Shown here: piece after piece, positions 36,761 through 44,909 of the stretch
Numbering within the stretch: position 1 is the stretch's first letter
How the letters are laid out: every line of letters begins with the position of its first letter
Source of the DNA: Romboutsia maritimum
GTDB taxonomy: Bacteria; Bacillota; Clostridia; Peptostreptococcales; Peptostreptococcaceae
Assembly (NCBI RefSeq): GCF_002251085.2
Contig: NZ_NOJZ02000008.1
Coordinates: 54,130 to 118,129, forward strand
DNA length: 64,000 nt
Direction: 5' to 3'
The notes under the pieces: model-generated
The model's database searches: none
What the model was told of the DNA's origin: nothing
The model's input: only the letters and a program-made list of their open reading frames with translations
Made by a program: the position numbers and the translations under genes

Positions 36761-37441
36761 TTATATGCTTATATTTTCTATATCTACAACCTCATTATCA
36801 ACTTCAACCTCAAGCCTTATATGACCATTTCCTCTAGAAACGCCACCACCTATACCATCTAATGATAAAAGCTTTAGACCTTTAAGAACTTGTTCAAAGT
36901 TTTTTTCATCTGCTTGTCCATTGTCTCCCATATCAAATATTTTATAGCTCATATTAAATTCAAACTCAATTCCAGCTGGAACTCTTTCCAAATTTCTAGG
37001 CATTGCAGCTGATGTTACTCTATTTATATTATTTTCGTACTTCATTTCAGTATCATTACCTGTAGTTTCTCTTAGCCTTTTTAAATTTATTTTTGAGTCT
37101 TCTGTCAAATATGCATCTCTTACTATAAGTCTAGTAGGTCCACTTAAAGCTTCTTTGCTATCATTAGCACTACGTCCAAATATATTACATACTGAACAAT
37201 TAAAATTATGACAAGAATGAACCTTTCCACCTTCATCTATTTTTCCTGTACTCCATTCAGTAAGCGAACGCATTTTCCCCTTTATACTACTTCCTGGTAT
37301 ATATGGTTCTTTGTTAAAAGGATTTCTTATTATAGGATTATCATTACCACCGATTTCAATAGTTGCAGAATTTCCACCTATAGCCATACCTGACAGTAAT
37401 ATTATTTTTCCGTTCATTTGCTTAACATTTTTTAATCTCAT
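36761..37441 (-). CDS. csm3: Csm3, type III-A backbone RNase
   Basis: The 226-aa backbone subunit cuts target RNA every six bases in this family. The catalytic Asp is kept in GGNDNPII (Asp34), and IPGSSIKGKMRSLTEW and the C-terminal GIGGGVSRGNGHIRL are typical. The usual LHIGG His is Ala here (MAIGG). A zinc-type HSCHNFNCSVCNIFG insertion is present. This RNase centre therefore appears functional, unlike the Cas10 cyclase centre next door. Confidence 0.94.
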   Translation of the reverse strand: MRLKNVKQMNGKIILLSGMAIGGNSATIEIGGNDNPIIRNPFNKEPYIPGSSIKGKMRSLTEWSTGKIDEGGKVHSCHNFNCSVCNIFGRSANDSKEALSGPTRLIVRDAYLTEDSKINLKRLRETTGNDTEMKYENNINRVTSAAMPRNLERVPAGIEFEFNMSYKIFDMGDNGQADEKNFEQVLKGLKLLSLDGIGGGVSRGNGHIRLEVEVDNEVVDIENISI

Positions 37442-37452
37442 CTTAACCCCTC

Positions 37453-37944
37453 CTATTTATTTTTTTCTCCACCGAATCCATAATAATATCCAACTATTGT
37501 TTCAAATATCATACAAAAATTTTCGAATGTATTTATACTTTTATGCTGTTTTATATAATCCACACTTTCGTTTATAAAGTCTCTAAATGCCTTTTTTATA
37601 GTTCCCTTTCCATCTTTGTATTTATACTCTGCTTTTGACTTTAGCATAAGTATAAAAGGATAGTTTCGTTCAAATTCTTGTTGGTCTTTATTTATTTTAT
37701 TTTGAAGAGCTTTAACTTCATTAAAGAATAATCTTAGTTGATTACTTGTTAATTTAGAATCAACAAAAACTTTTGCTATTTCTTTAGTTTCATTTAACAT
37801 CAACTCTTCTCTTAATTTTTCAAATCCATTTATTACAAAATCTCTTGGTAGCTCTATTTCTTGTTGTCTATTTGAATAATTTCCTCTATTATTATTAGAA
37901 TAACTATTTCTATTATTATAAGTTTTCTTATCTTTATAATCCAT
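37453..37944 (-). CDS. csm2: Csm2, type III-A small subunit
   Basis: The 163-aa helical small subunit lines the target-RNA channel. An Asn/Arg-rich low-complexity N-terminus (about 1-30) is followed by the helical LTSNQLRLFFNEVKALQNKI that characterises Csm2. It lies 11 bases before csm3 and one base after csm1. Confidence 0.88.
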   Translation of the reverse strand: MDYKDKKTYNNRNSYSNNNRGNYSNRQQEIELPRDFVINGFEKLREELMLNETKEIAKVFVDSKLTSNQLRLFFNEVKALQNKINKDQQEFERNYPFILMLKSKAEYKYKDGKGTIKKAFRDFINESVDYIKQHKSINTFENFCMIFETIVGYYYGFGGEKNK

Positions 37945-37945
37945 T

Positions 37946-40468
37946 TTAATTATCCCCCCTATTTTTTCTTACAGCATAATTAAGTACTACATTCATATAT
38001 CTATATAAAAAGTCTATATCTTCAAAACACTCAACCAATCGTCTAATTTCTGATTTTTGATATAGTTTTTCTTTATCTTCTTTTTTATTTATGTCTAAAT
38101 TATATATATTAGCTATTTTAGGAACTAAATTTCTACTTATATCATAAGTAAATTTTGATATATACATAAGGTTTTCAAGTTTTTGACCGTTTGAACTTTT
38201 ATATTCATTAGCCATATTAGTATAATTTAATAATCTATATACAAAACTTTGAGCATATATAGAATCGTCATAATGTGGATTCACTCTCATATTTTTATAT
38301 ACAAATTCTCCAAATTCAAAAACTTCATCAAACTTATCCCAGTTTATAAATTTATCAAATACAATAAGTCCATTTCCTCCATTAGCTTTTGATTTTTCTA
38401 AATTATCACTAGCTTCTTTTAAACCACTCATTATAGGTTCTTTATTTTTTATAATAGATATACCACAAGATAAAGTAACATCTTTATTATTCGATACTAA
38501 TTTTTTAAATTCATCATTTATAAACTTAGCAGTAAATATCACTTCATTCCAAGGACCAACTATTGTTATAGTATCATTAGTATTGTTAAGTACATATTGA
38601 TTGCTAAGATTTATATTAACAGATACACCATTTATTAATTTCACTTCGTTTGAAGAAGTATTTTTAAATGTATTATAAATATAGTTATTTAAAAATGCAT
38701 TTATATTTTCATTTAAAGTAGATAATCTTGATATTGTAGTATAATCATGAAGTTTTTCTTCTCCTTCATCTTCTTGTGATAATCTTTTTAGTTCATTTAT
38801 ATCTTTCTTGTTTTCAATATCTATAAGACCAATACTCATAAGCATATCCAAGTCGTCCATACCTATTTTTAATACACCTATATTATTGACTCCTTTAGAT
38901 AAGCTACTTATTTCCTCAAAAGTTAATACCTCGGTATCCTTAGTTGGTACATAGTTTGCATAGAATTTAAATCCATTTGGATAATTGTTAAGTAAATCAG
39001 TATTTTGAATATTATAAATTATATATGGATTTTTAATAATATCTTCTTTTTTTTCATAAAAAGCTACATACATACAATCCTTTGAAAATAGTTTTATTTT
39101 TTGAGTATAATCTATATCATCATTATAAAACCCTATATACTTTGCTTTTGATAAATATGTTCCTATATTTATCTCATCTTTACAAAATTCACATTCATTT
39201 TCATTTTTCTTTACAAGCATTTTTTCGCAAGTACTACACATTCCACCTATTTCAAAACCATGATTTATTATAGGCTTTAATAATACATTTTCAGCATGTA
39301 CCTTATTTTTATTTTTTTCAAAACCATAGTTTATATCATCTAATATATTAGTAAACTCTTTTAAATTATTTCCATTAGCTGATTTAGCTGCTAAATTTAA
39401 ATATAATTCTCCCTCAAATTTATTATATAAATAATCATTTATTTCTTGTCTAGTTTCTTTTATTATTTTTTGAACTTTTTTACTTTTAGGAGCTATAATA
39501 TAAAACTTATCTCCCATATTCAAAACTATATTTGATATTGTTAAATTAAGATTATTTATTATTTTATATGACATAGCTTGAGTTAGTATATTTATATAAA
39601 AAGATTTTCCTCTAAGTCTCTTAGCACTATTTTTATTAGTTCTTATATCCTCTATATAATTTTTAGAGCCTTCTAACCTAAATCCTACTACCATAAACTT
39701 ATCTTCATCATTATTCTTAACACTTTTTTCATCTAATGTATTGTTTTCTAAATGATATAAATAACTAGCTACGCCTATTGCACTTGTTGTTTTTAAATGG
39801 TCAAATAAAGATATATCACATAATCCGCTTTGAGTATCTGATGCTAAACACCAAGTATATTTTTTTATAATATTGTACATAGTAATATAAAAAGAATTAA
39901 AATCATCGCACTTTAAATCTTTAACTTCTTTTATAAAATTTCTAACTATGTATGTTAAATCTTCTTGTTCATTTTTATCAAAATTCTGTGGGAATATATG
40001 TTTATAAGAAAATGGGTTTAATTTGTATTTTGTAATTGGCAAGTTGTAGTCATTTGTTATGCTTAAAGTATGTAGGACACTATCTAATGGTCTGGTTCTA
40101 TATGAACCTTCTCTACCTTCTTTATCACTTCTCTCTGCTGAAGAATAATTATCTGCCCTTGATATTATATATGCAAGCGTTTTATCATTTCCTGCTTTCA
40201 AATCCTGTACTTTAAACATACTCTCCATTTTAAAATCTTCATGATGTCTTTGTAATATAGTCTTTAATAATTCATTTTTTTTCAATATATTATTTTCTTC
40301 TAACAAATCTAAAAAATCTGCTGATAAAGCTTGATGCCTTGTACTACTCAATTTACACTTATATTTTCTTCCATCCCTATAAATATCACATCTATGTAAT
40401 AATTTCCCTATATCATGAAGCAATCCTCCTAGCACTATAGCTTCATAATCATTTTTTATACTTAACAT
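37946..40468 (-). CDS. csm1: Cas10/Csm1 with HD nuclease motif and degenerate cyclase motif
   Basis: The 840-aa Cas10 is the signature subunit of the type III-A effector. HD nuclease: GGLLHDIGKLLHRCD at residues 14-28 keeps His-Asp. Zinc ribbon CSTCEK...CEFC is near residue 415-435. The second palm domain is recognisable by IVGPWNEVI and LSCGISIIKNKEPI, but the GGDD at this place reads TNDT. GGDD makes cyclic oligoadenylate, so synthesis is probably lost. It overlaps nothing and starts one base after the Cas6b stop. The protein would degrade ssDNA near the transcribing target. Confidence 0.92.
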   Translation of the reverse strand: MLSIKNDYEAIVLGGLLHDIGKLLHRCDIYRDGRKYKCKLSSTRHQALSADFLDLLEENNILKKNELLKTILQRHHEDFKMESMFKVQDLKAGNDKTLAYIISRADNYSSAERSDKEGREGSYRTRPLDSVLHTLSITNDYNLPITKYKLNPFSYKHIFPQNFDKNEQEDLTYIVRNFIKEVKDLKCDDFNSFYITMYNIIKKYTWCLASDTQSGLCDISLFDHLKTTSAIGVASYLYHLENNTLDEKSVKNNDEDKFMVVGFRLEGSKNYIEDIRTNKNSAKRLRGKSFYINILTQAMSYKIINNLNLTISNIVLNMGDKFYIIAPKSKKVQKIIKETRQEINDYLYNKFEGELYLNLAAKSANGNNLKEFTNILDDINYGFEKNKNKVHAENVLLKPIINHGFEIGGMCSTCEKMLVKKNENECEFCKDEINIGTYLSKAKYIGFYNDDIDYTQKIKLFSKDCMYVAFYEKKEDIIKNPYIIYNIQNTDLLNNYPNGFKFYANYVPTKDTEVLTFEEISSLSKGVNNIGVLKIGMDDLDMLMSIGLIDIENKKDINELKRLSQEDEGEEKLHDYTTISRLSTLNENINAFLNNYIYNTFKNTSSNEVKLINGVSVNINLSNQYVLNNTNDTITIVGPWNEVIFTAKFINDEFKKLVSNNKDVTLSCGISIIKNKEPIMSGLKEASDNLEKSKANGGNGLIVFDKFINWDKFDEVFEFGEFVYKNMRVNPHYDDSIYAQSFVYRLLNYTNMANEYKSSNGQKLENLMYISKFTYDISRNLVPKIANIYNLDINKKEDKEKLYQKSEIRRLVECFEDIDFLYRYMNVVLNYAVRKNRGDN

Positions 40469-40469
40469 C

Positions 40470-41129
40470 TCACACCACCCTTACATTAGATACTATCGTT
40501 CCGTATCCTATAGACTTTCTTTTTCCTACGCCCATATAGCTTGGTATGTATACATTACTTATAAATTCTCCATTAAATCCTATAAGTACTGTATCTTTCA
40601 TAACTAATTTAATAGGTCTAAAATTTCCTTTTACCATTATTTTTTTATCTACCCTTATACCACAATCTTTAAAATTAGATAATAAATTATTTTGAAGTTG
40701 TTTATCTAAACTAAAATCTCCATTTTTATACTTCTTATAATTTTCATTATTTAAAGCTAACCAAGGAGTTTCAAATTTATATGAAAATAATTCATCCTTA
40801 ACTTCAAATTCATCTTCATAAATCTCAACACTTGTCTTAAATCCACTTATAATTTTCCCTGATATATTAAGTTCTTTTAAGTCTAATAAATTTTGCTTTA
40901 TAAGCTGTTCTCCTTCATCCATCCCTAATATACATAGTTTATTATTTATAAGCTTATATTGAATTTTAGGCATTTGATAATTAAATTCATACGTATTTTT
41001 ATGATTATGAAACTTTATTTCATCTTTATATAAATTTCCTATATAACCCCTTAGCTTTTCTACTTCTTTACTTTTAAAATCTTCTTTTGTGTCAAATTTA
41101 ATTAATATTAGCTTCAATTTTACCTCCAA
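40470..41129 (-). CDS. cas6: Cas6b-like crRNA endoribonuclease
   Basis: A 219-aa protein with two RAMP-like halves and the C-terminal Gly-rich loop GVGKRKSIGYGTIV. This is the Cas6b layout, different from the cas6 at 33812. It is the first gene of the csm operon, with its ribosome binding site GGAGG before ATG at 41129. It probably processes the array transcript; no obvious catalytic residue assignment is claimed. Confidence 0.75.
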   Translation of the reverse strand: MEVKLKLILIKFDTKEDFKSKEVEKLRGYIGNLYKDEIKFHNHKNTYEFNYQMPKIQYKLINNKLCILGMDEGEQLIKQNLLDLKELNISGKIISGFKTSVEIYEDEFEVKDELFSYKFETPWLALNNENYKKYKNGDFSLDKQLQNNLLSNFKDCGIRVDKKIMVKGNFRPIKLVMKDTVLIGFNGEFISNVYIPSYMGVGKRKSIGYGTIVSNVRVV

Positions 41130-41182
41130 ACATTCCCATATTTATTACAATTATATCATTCTTTAGAATTTTTTTCATTAAA

Positions 41183-41213
41183 ATAAGGTATCCTATAATT
41201 TTTAGAATACCTT
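41183..41213 (-). terminator. Terminator between cas2 and cas6b
   Basis: AAGGTATTCTA (41212-41202) and TAGGATACCTT (41194-41184) pair on the minus strand, followed by A/T-rich sequence. It separates the adaptation genes (cas1-cas2) from the effector operon. Confidence 0.65.
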
Positions 41214-41504
41214 TTAAAATATTACGCAACTACATTCATCTATAACTAAATCTTTCTTAAAAGAGTTGCCCATAAAATCTGCATTGTTTAGTTCTCTTTT
41301 TCCCATAGGAAATATGTATATAGAATCTTCTTGTAAATTTGTTATATTTTCAAATATCAAGTTCAATAATTTTACATCTGGTTCTTCAATATTACCAAAA
41401 AATATACTTTTTTGAACTCTGTAAAGTCCCATATCCATACATTCTTTTATTACATCTCTCCTAGTTTTATCATTAGATATATCATATATAACCCATACAA
41501 ACAC
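41214..41504 (-). CDS. cas2: Cas2 adaptation protein
   Basis: A 96-aa ferredoxin-fold protein that with Cas1 integrates new spacers. It starts GTG (MFVWVIYDIS) with the key Asp in YDI (residue 8), then LYRVQKSIFFG and IYIFPMG. The start follows AGGAGAG and lies 4 bases after the cas1 stop. It is 96 aa, the same as the second copy at 44396. Confidence 0.95.
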   Translation of the reverse strand: MFVWVIYDISNDKTRRDVIKECMDMGLYRVQKSIFFGNIEEPDVKLLNLIFENITNLQEDSIYIFPMGKRELNNADFMGNSFKKDLVIDECSCVIF

Positions 41505-41507
41505 ACT

Positions 41508-42491
41508 TTAACTCTCCTTCAATATTCTATTTGCAATATTTTGACAATCATACCTTATTATATTTTCAAATTCTATATTACGCTCTTTGTATCTTATTTT
41601 AGATTTTAATACATCCATATATTTAGTTATAAGAATTTGTTTTCCATTCGTGTTTAAATAATATTCTTCATCATTTATATCAAAGCATTTTTCATTAATT
41701 TCATTAGCATTTAATACTTTAAATACTATTTTATCAATATATCCTCTATACATCTCAATTAAGTCAAATACAAATGTCTTTTTGTTATAATTATCAACAT
41801 GCATAATCCCTATATAGGGATCTAATCCTGTTAAAACACAAGCTTTTTCTATATTCGAGTACATTATTCCATATCCGTAATTCAACATACAATTAAATTC
41901 ATCTTTAGCTGGCCTCTGACTTCTACATTCAAATTTATATTTTTTAGGAAGTAATTCTGATAATGATGAAAAATACATTCTACTTGCACTACCTTCGTGA
42001 CCTTGTATATTTAACCTTATATCTTTTATTTTTCTTGTGCTAGGTATTTGTTGTATTTTTATGAGTTGCTTATTCATATTGGCAGTTGTATCATATATGA
42101 TTTGTTTAATTGAAGAATTTCTTGTTCTAGATAATTCCCGTAAATTCTTTATTTGATTATTTATCTTCTGAGATAGAATTTCTTTTATAAGTATTGTACC
42201 TAACTTACTTTCTTCTAATTTTAATTGATTTTTTCTTATAGTACTTATACTTCCCATTTTATTATTATGAAGTCTTCCTAAGGGATTACCCACTTTATCT
42301 ATCATAACTATATCTATATCATTTTCAAGTGCTAATTCCATAGCATCTGATGTTATTGTTATTCCTGATGTTATAAGAATTTGTTCTACTTTTTTAGCTG
42401 ATAATTCTTGTTTTTTATCTTCATATTTTAGTTTAAAACAATCTCCATTTTTAGATACATTTGTTCCTAATGTATTTATTACTAATTGCAT
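41508..42491 (-). CDS. cas1: Cas1 integrase
   Basis: The 327-aa Cas1 carries the catalytic triad: Glu in GHEGSASRMYF (about residue 168), His in IGIMHVDN (about 231) and the Asp/Glu of FVFDLIE. N-terminal beta-rich domain begins MQLVINTLGTNVSKNG. It lies directly downstream of the CRISPR array and shares its strand, so the array transcript could reach it. Operon with cas2. Confidence 0.95.
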   Translation of the reverse strand: MQLVINTLGTNVSKNGDCFKLKYEDKKQELSAKKVEQILITSGITITSDAMELALENDIDIVMIDKVGNPLGRLHNNKMGSISTIRKNQLKLEESKLGTILIKEILSQKINNQIKNLRELSRTRNSSIKQIIYDTTANMNKQLIKIQQIPSTRKIKDIRLNIQGHEGSASRMYFSSLSELLPKKYKFECRSQRPAKDEFNCMLNYGYGIMYSNIEKACVLTGLDPYIGIMHVDNYNKKTFVFDLIEMYRGYIDKIVFKVLNANEINEKCFDINDEEYYLNTNGKQILITKYMDVLKSKIRYKERNIEFENIIRYDCQNIANRILKES

Positions 42492-42547
42492 ATTTTAATC
42501 ACCTCTATCTATAAAGATAGACTAATTTTATAAATTTTATACAACTT

Positions 42548-44248
42548 ATTTTAATCCTTGTTTTATTGGATAGATAGTCTTTTATTGAAATTAAAAAACT
42601 AGAAAAAGAAAATAAATTAGATATTTGTCTCAATCCTTGTTTTATTGGATAGATAGTCTTTTATAGCATCTACAATAACTTTAATTAGTGCATTACTTGT
42701 TTACTTGTCTCAATCCTTGTTTTATTGGATAGATAGTCTTTTATAATATGATTGAAAATAATAACATATTAAAAGAGTCAAAAGTGAGTCTCAATCCTTG
42801 TTTTATTGGATAGATAGTCTTTTATAAATTAACAAGTTAATAGTAACAAAAAGAGTTAAAGTTTGTGTCTCAATCCTTGTTTTATTGGATAGATAGTCTT
42901 TTATTTTGAAAATTGAATGGTCATCATAGGGGAAAGTCAGGAAAGTCTCAATCCTTGTTTTATTGGATAGATAGTCTTTTATTAAAATTCAAGACTTAAT
43001 CAATTGTGACAAAAACTATTCTTGTCTCAATCCTTGTTTTATTGGATAGATAGTCTTTTATTAATCAATTGCGATAAGAATTATAGTTTATCAGCAGAGT
43101 TTTATGTCTCAATCCTTGTTTTATTGGATAGATAGTCTTTTATTTCAAATGAATATAGAATATCAAATAGCAGATTTGTTGGGTCTCAATCCTTGTTTTA
43201 TTGGATAGATAGTCTTTTATAAAACAAAAGAGAAGTAAAAAGAGGATTAACAGAAGAATTGTCTCAATCCTTGTTTTATTGGATAGATAGTCTTTTATGG
43301 GAAATTAAAGAAATCAATGAAGCACTAGGGATGCAAAAGCCTCAATCCTTGTTTTATTGGATAGATAGTCTTTTATTTAATATGATAGCAGCGTTAATAA
43401 GTTATATATCAAATGAGTCTCAATCCTTGTTTTATTGGATAGATAGTCTTTTATAATATCGTCAGTTGGAACAGATAATGGCAGACCAACGTAAACAGTC
43501 TCAATCCTTGTTTTATTGGATAGATAGTCTTTTATATATGACAAAATTTATCAAACATATGAATTTGTAAGAGGAAGGGTCTCAATCCTTGTTTTATTGG
43601 ATAGATAGTCTTTTATATAAAAAACATTAGCAGTTATAAAGAACAAACTGCGTTATGTCTCAATCCTTGTTTTATTGGATAGATAGTCTTTTATAAAGAT
43701 GTTGGGTACAAGCTATAAAAGATATAGAGTTTAAGTCTCAATCCTTGTTTTATTGGATAGATAGTCTTTTATTTTCACCTGCTGATTTTTCATCCATGAT
43801 ATTTTCAAAATTAAGTCTCAATCCTTGTTTTATTGGATAGATAGTCTTTTATAATTAAAAAATGATAAGATAACGGCAGAGATAAAAAAAGAGTCTCAAT
43901 CCTTGTTTTATTGGATAGATAGTCTTTTATAAGTGCAGTCCCTGCTACACCAGCTGTTGCAGGATTAGGTCTCAATCCTTGTTTTATTGGATAGATAGTC
44001 TTTTATTTAAAAAAATAAGGGGGTTTCAAATGAATAATTTAAATTTAATAGTCTCAATCCTTGTTTTATTGGATAGATAGTCTTTTATGAAGTTAATATA
44101 TTTAGTGATTCAATAGAAGTTTATAAAAAGTCTCAATCCTTGTTTTATTGGATAGATAGTCTTTTATGAATTGCAAAGGATGCGAACTATAAATTTAGAC
44201 AATAATTTATGTCTCAATCCTTGTTTTATTGGATAGATAGTCTTTTAT
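42548..44248 (-). CRISPR. CRISPR array, 22 repeats and 21 spacers
   Basis: Repeats are 38 bases and nearly identical; read on the minus strand they begin ATAAAAGACT and end GATTGAGAC, the usual 3' end that becomes the crRNA tag. Spacers are 38-44 bases. The leftmost repeat (42548-42585) is degenerate at its tag end, marking the trailer. The leader is therefore to the right, and transcription runs left, toward cas1. One repeat (43339-43376) has a single base change. Twenty of 21 spacers have an open plus-strand reading frame. Spacers 6 and 7 encode overlapping peptide sequence. Confidence 0.99.
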
Positions 44249-44395
44249 AGCTAATTTTTTTATTTCATTATAGTTTCAATAGTTTCACGATTATTTTTAC
44301 TTAGTTTCACACTTTATTTTTTATAAAGTTATCCACACCTCAACTTTATATCTATATTTATTATTATACATTTATATAAAACATATTTCAATAGT
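44249..44395 (-). promoter_or_regulatory. CRISPR leader with repeated TGAAACTA motifs
   Basis: On the minus strand the leader holds TGAAACTA three times (44309-44302, 44287-44280, 44278-44271). The middle pair spells ATTGAAAC, like the repeat's tag end. A promoter-like TTGAGG with a T/A-rich -10 lies near 44345-44315. It runs from the cas2 copy at 44396 to the first repeat. Confidence 0.6.
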
Positions 44396-44686
44396 TTAAA
44401 AAAATATGCTTTCCGTTTGACCTGTTACAAGAGATTTATCAAATGATAACCCTATAAATCTAGCTTCATCTAAATGCTTTTTAGTCATTGGAAATACATA
44501 TACACTATCTTCTTTAAAATCTATTATATACCTAATAAGTACTTTTAGACTTCCTAATGCCTTTAAGTCTATATCTCCAAAAAAAACACTCTTTTGAACT
44601 CTATACAATCCATATTTTTTACATTGTTTTATAACTCTATTTCTAGTTTTATTTAATTTTATATCATAGATTACCCATACAAACAA
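44396..44686 (-). CDS. cas2: Second Cas2 copy beside the leader
   Basis: The 96-aa Cas2 starts TTG at 44686 (GAGGTGAT upstream); a frame three codons longer has its start inside that site. It keeps FVWVIYDI with the Asp, LYRVQKSVFFG and VYVFPMT. It is about half identical by eye to the cas1-linked Cas2, so it is not a recent duplicate. No cas1 lies next to it. It is transcribed toward the array and is intact. Confidence 0.92.
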   Translation of the reverse strand: MFVWVIYDIKLNKTRNRVIKQCKKYGLYRVQKSVFFGDIDLKALGSLKVLIRYIIDFKEDSVYVFPMTKKHLDEARFIGLSFDKSLVTGQTESIFF

Positions 44687-44819
44687 TAATATCACCTCTA
44701 TTGAATTTTAGACTTTTAATATATATTTCATACCTTCTAAAAATTTTAATTTTATGATTTATCTTATCTTGTATAAACAATCTAAGTTGATATTTTTGTT
44801 AATATAGAATTAGCTTTTA

Positions 44820-44895
44820 AATAAACTAGAAAAGGGGTTCGATATAAGTTTTCCTACATGTAAAAAAAACTTATACTCATCCCCAAAATTAGATT
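44820..44895. repeat. Degenerate dyad repeat, possible family member
   Basis: GGGGTTCGATATAAGTTTT and AAAACTTATACTCATCCCC form an inverted repeat with a short A-rich loop. It resembles the outer arms of copies at 25395 and 51715. It ends in A-rich sequence and may also act as a terminator of the gene at 44910. Confidence 0.5.
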
Positions 44896-44909
44896 AACTC
44901 AAATCATAA

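Noticed and set aside
43259..43456. Plus-strand frame with repeated SQSLFYWIDSLL
   Set aside because: It is a translation of the CRISPR repeats and spacers, not a protein gene.
42627..44248. Direct repeats as a minisatellite
   Set aside because: The 38-base repeats, unique 38-44 base spacers and adjoining cas1/cas2 make it a CRISPR array.
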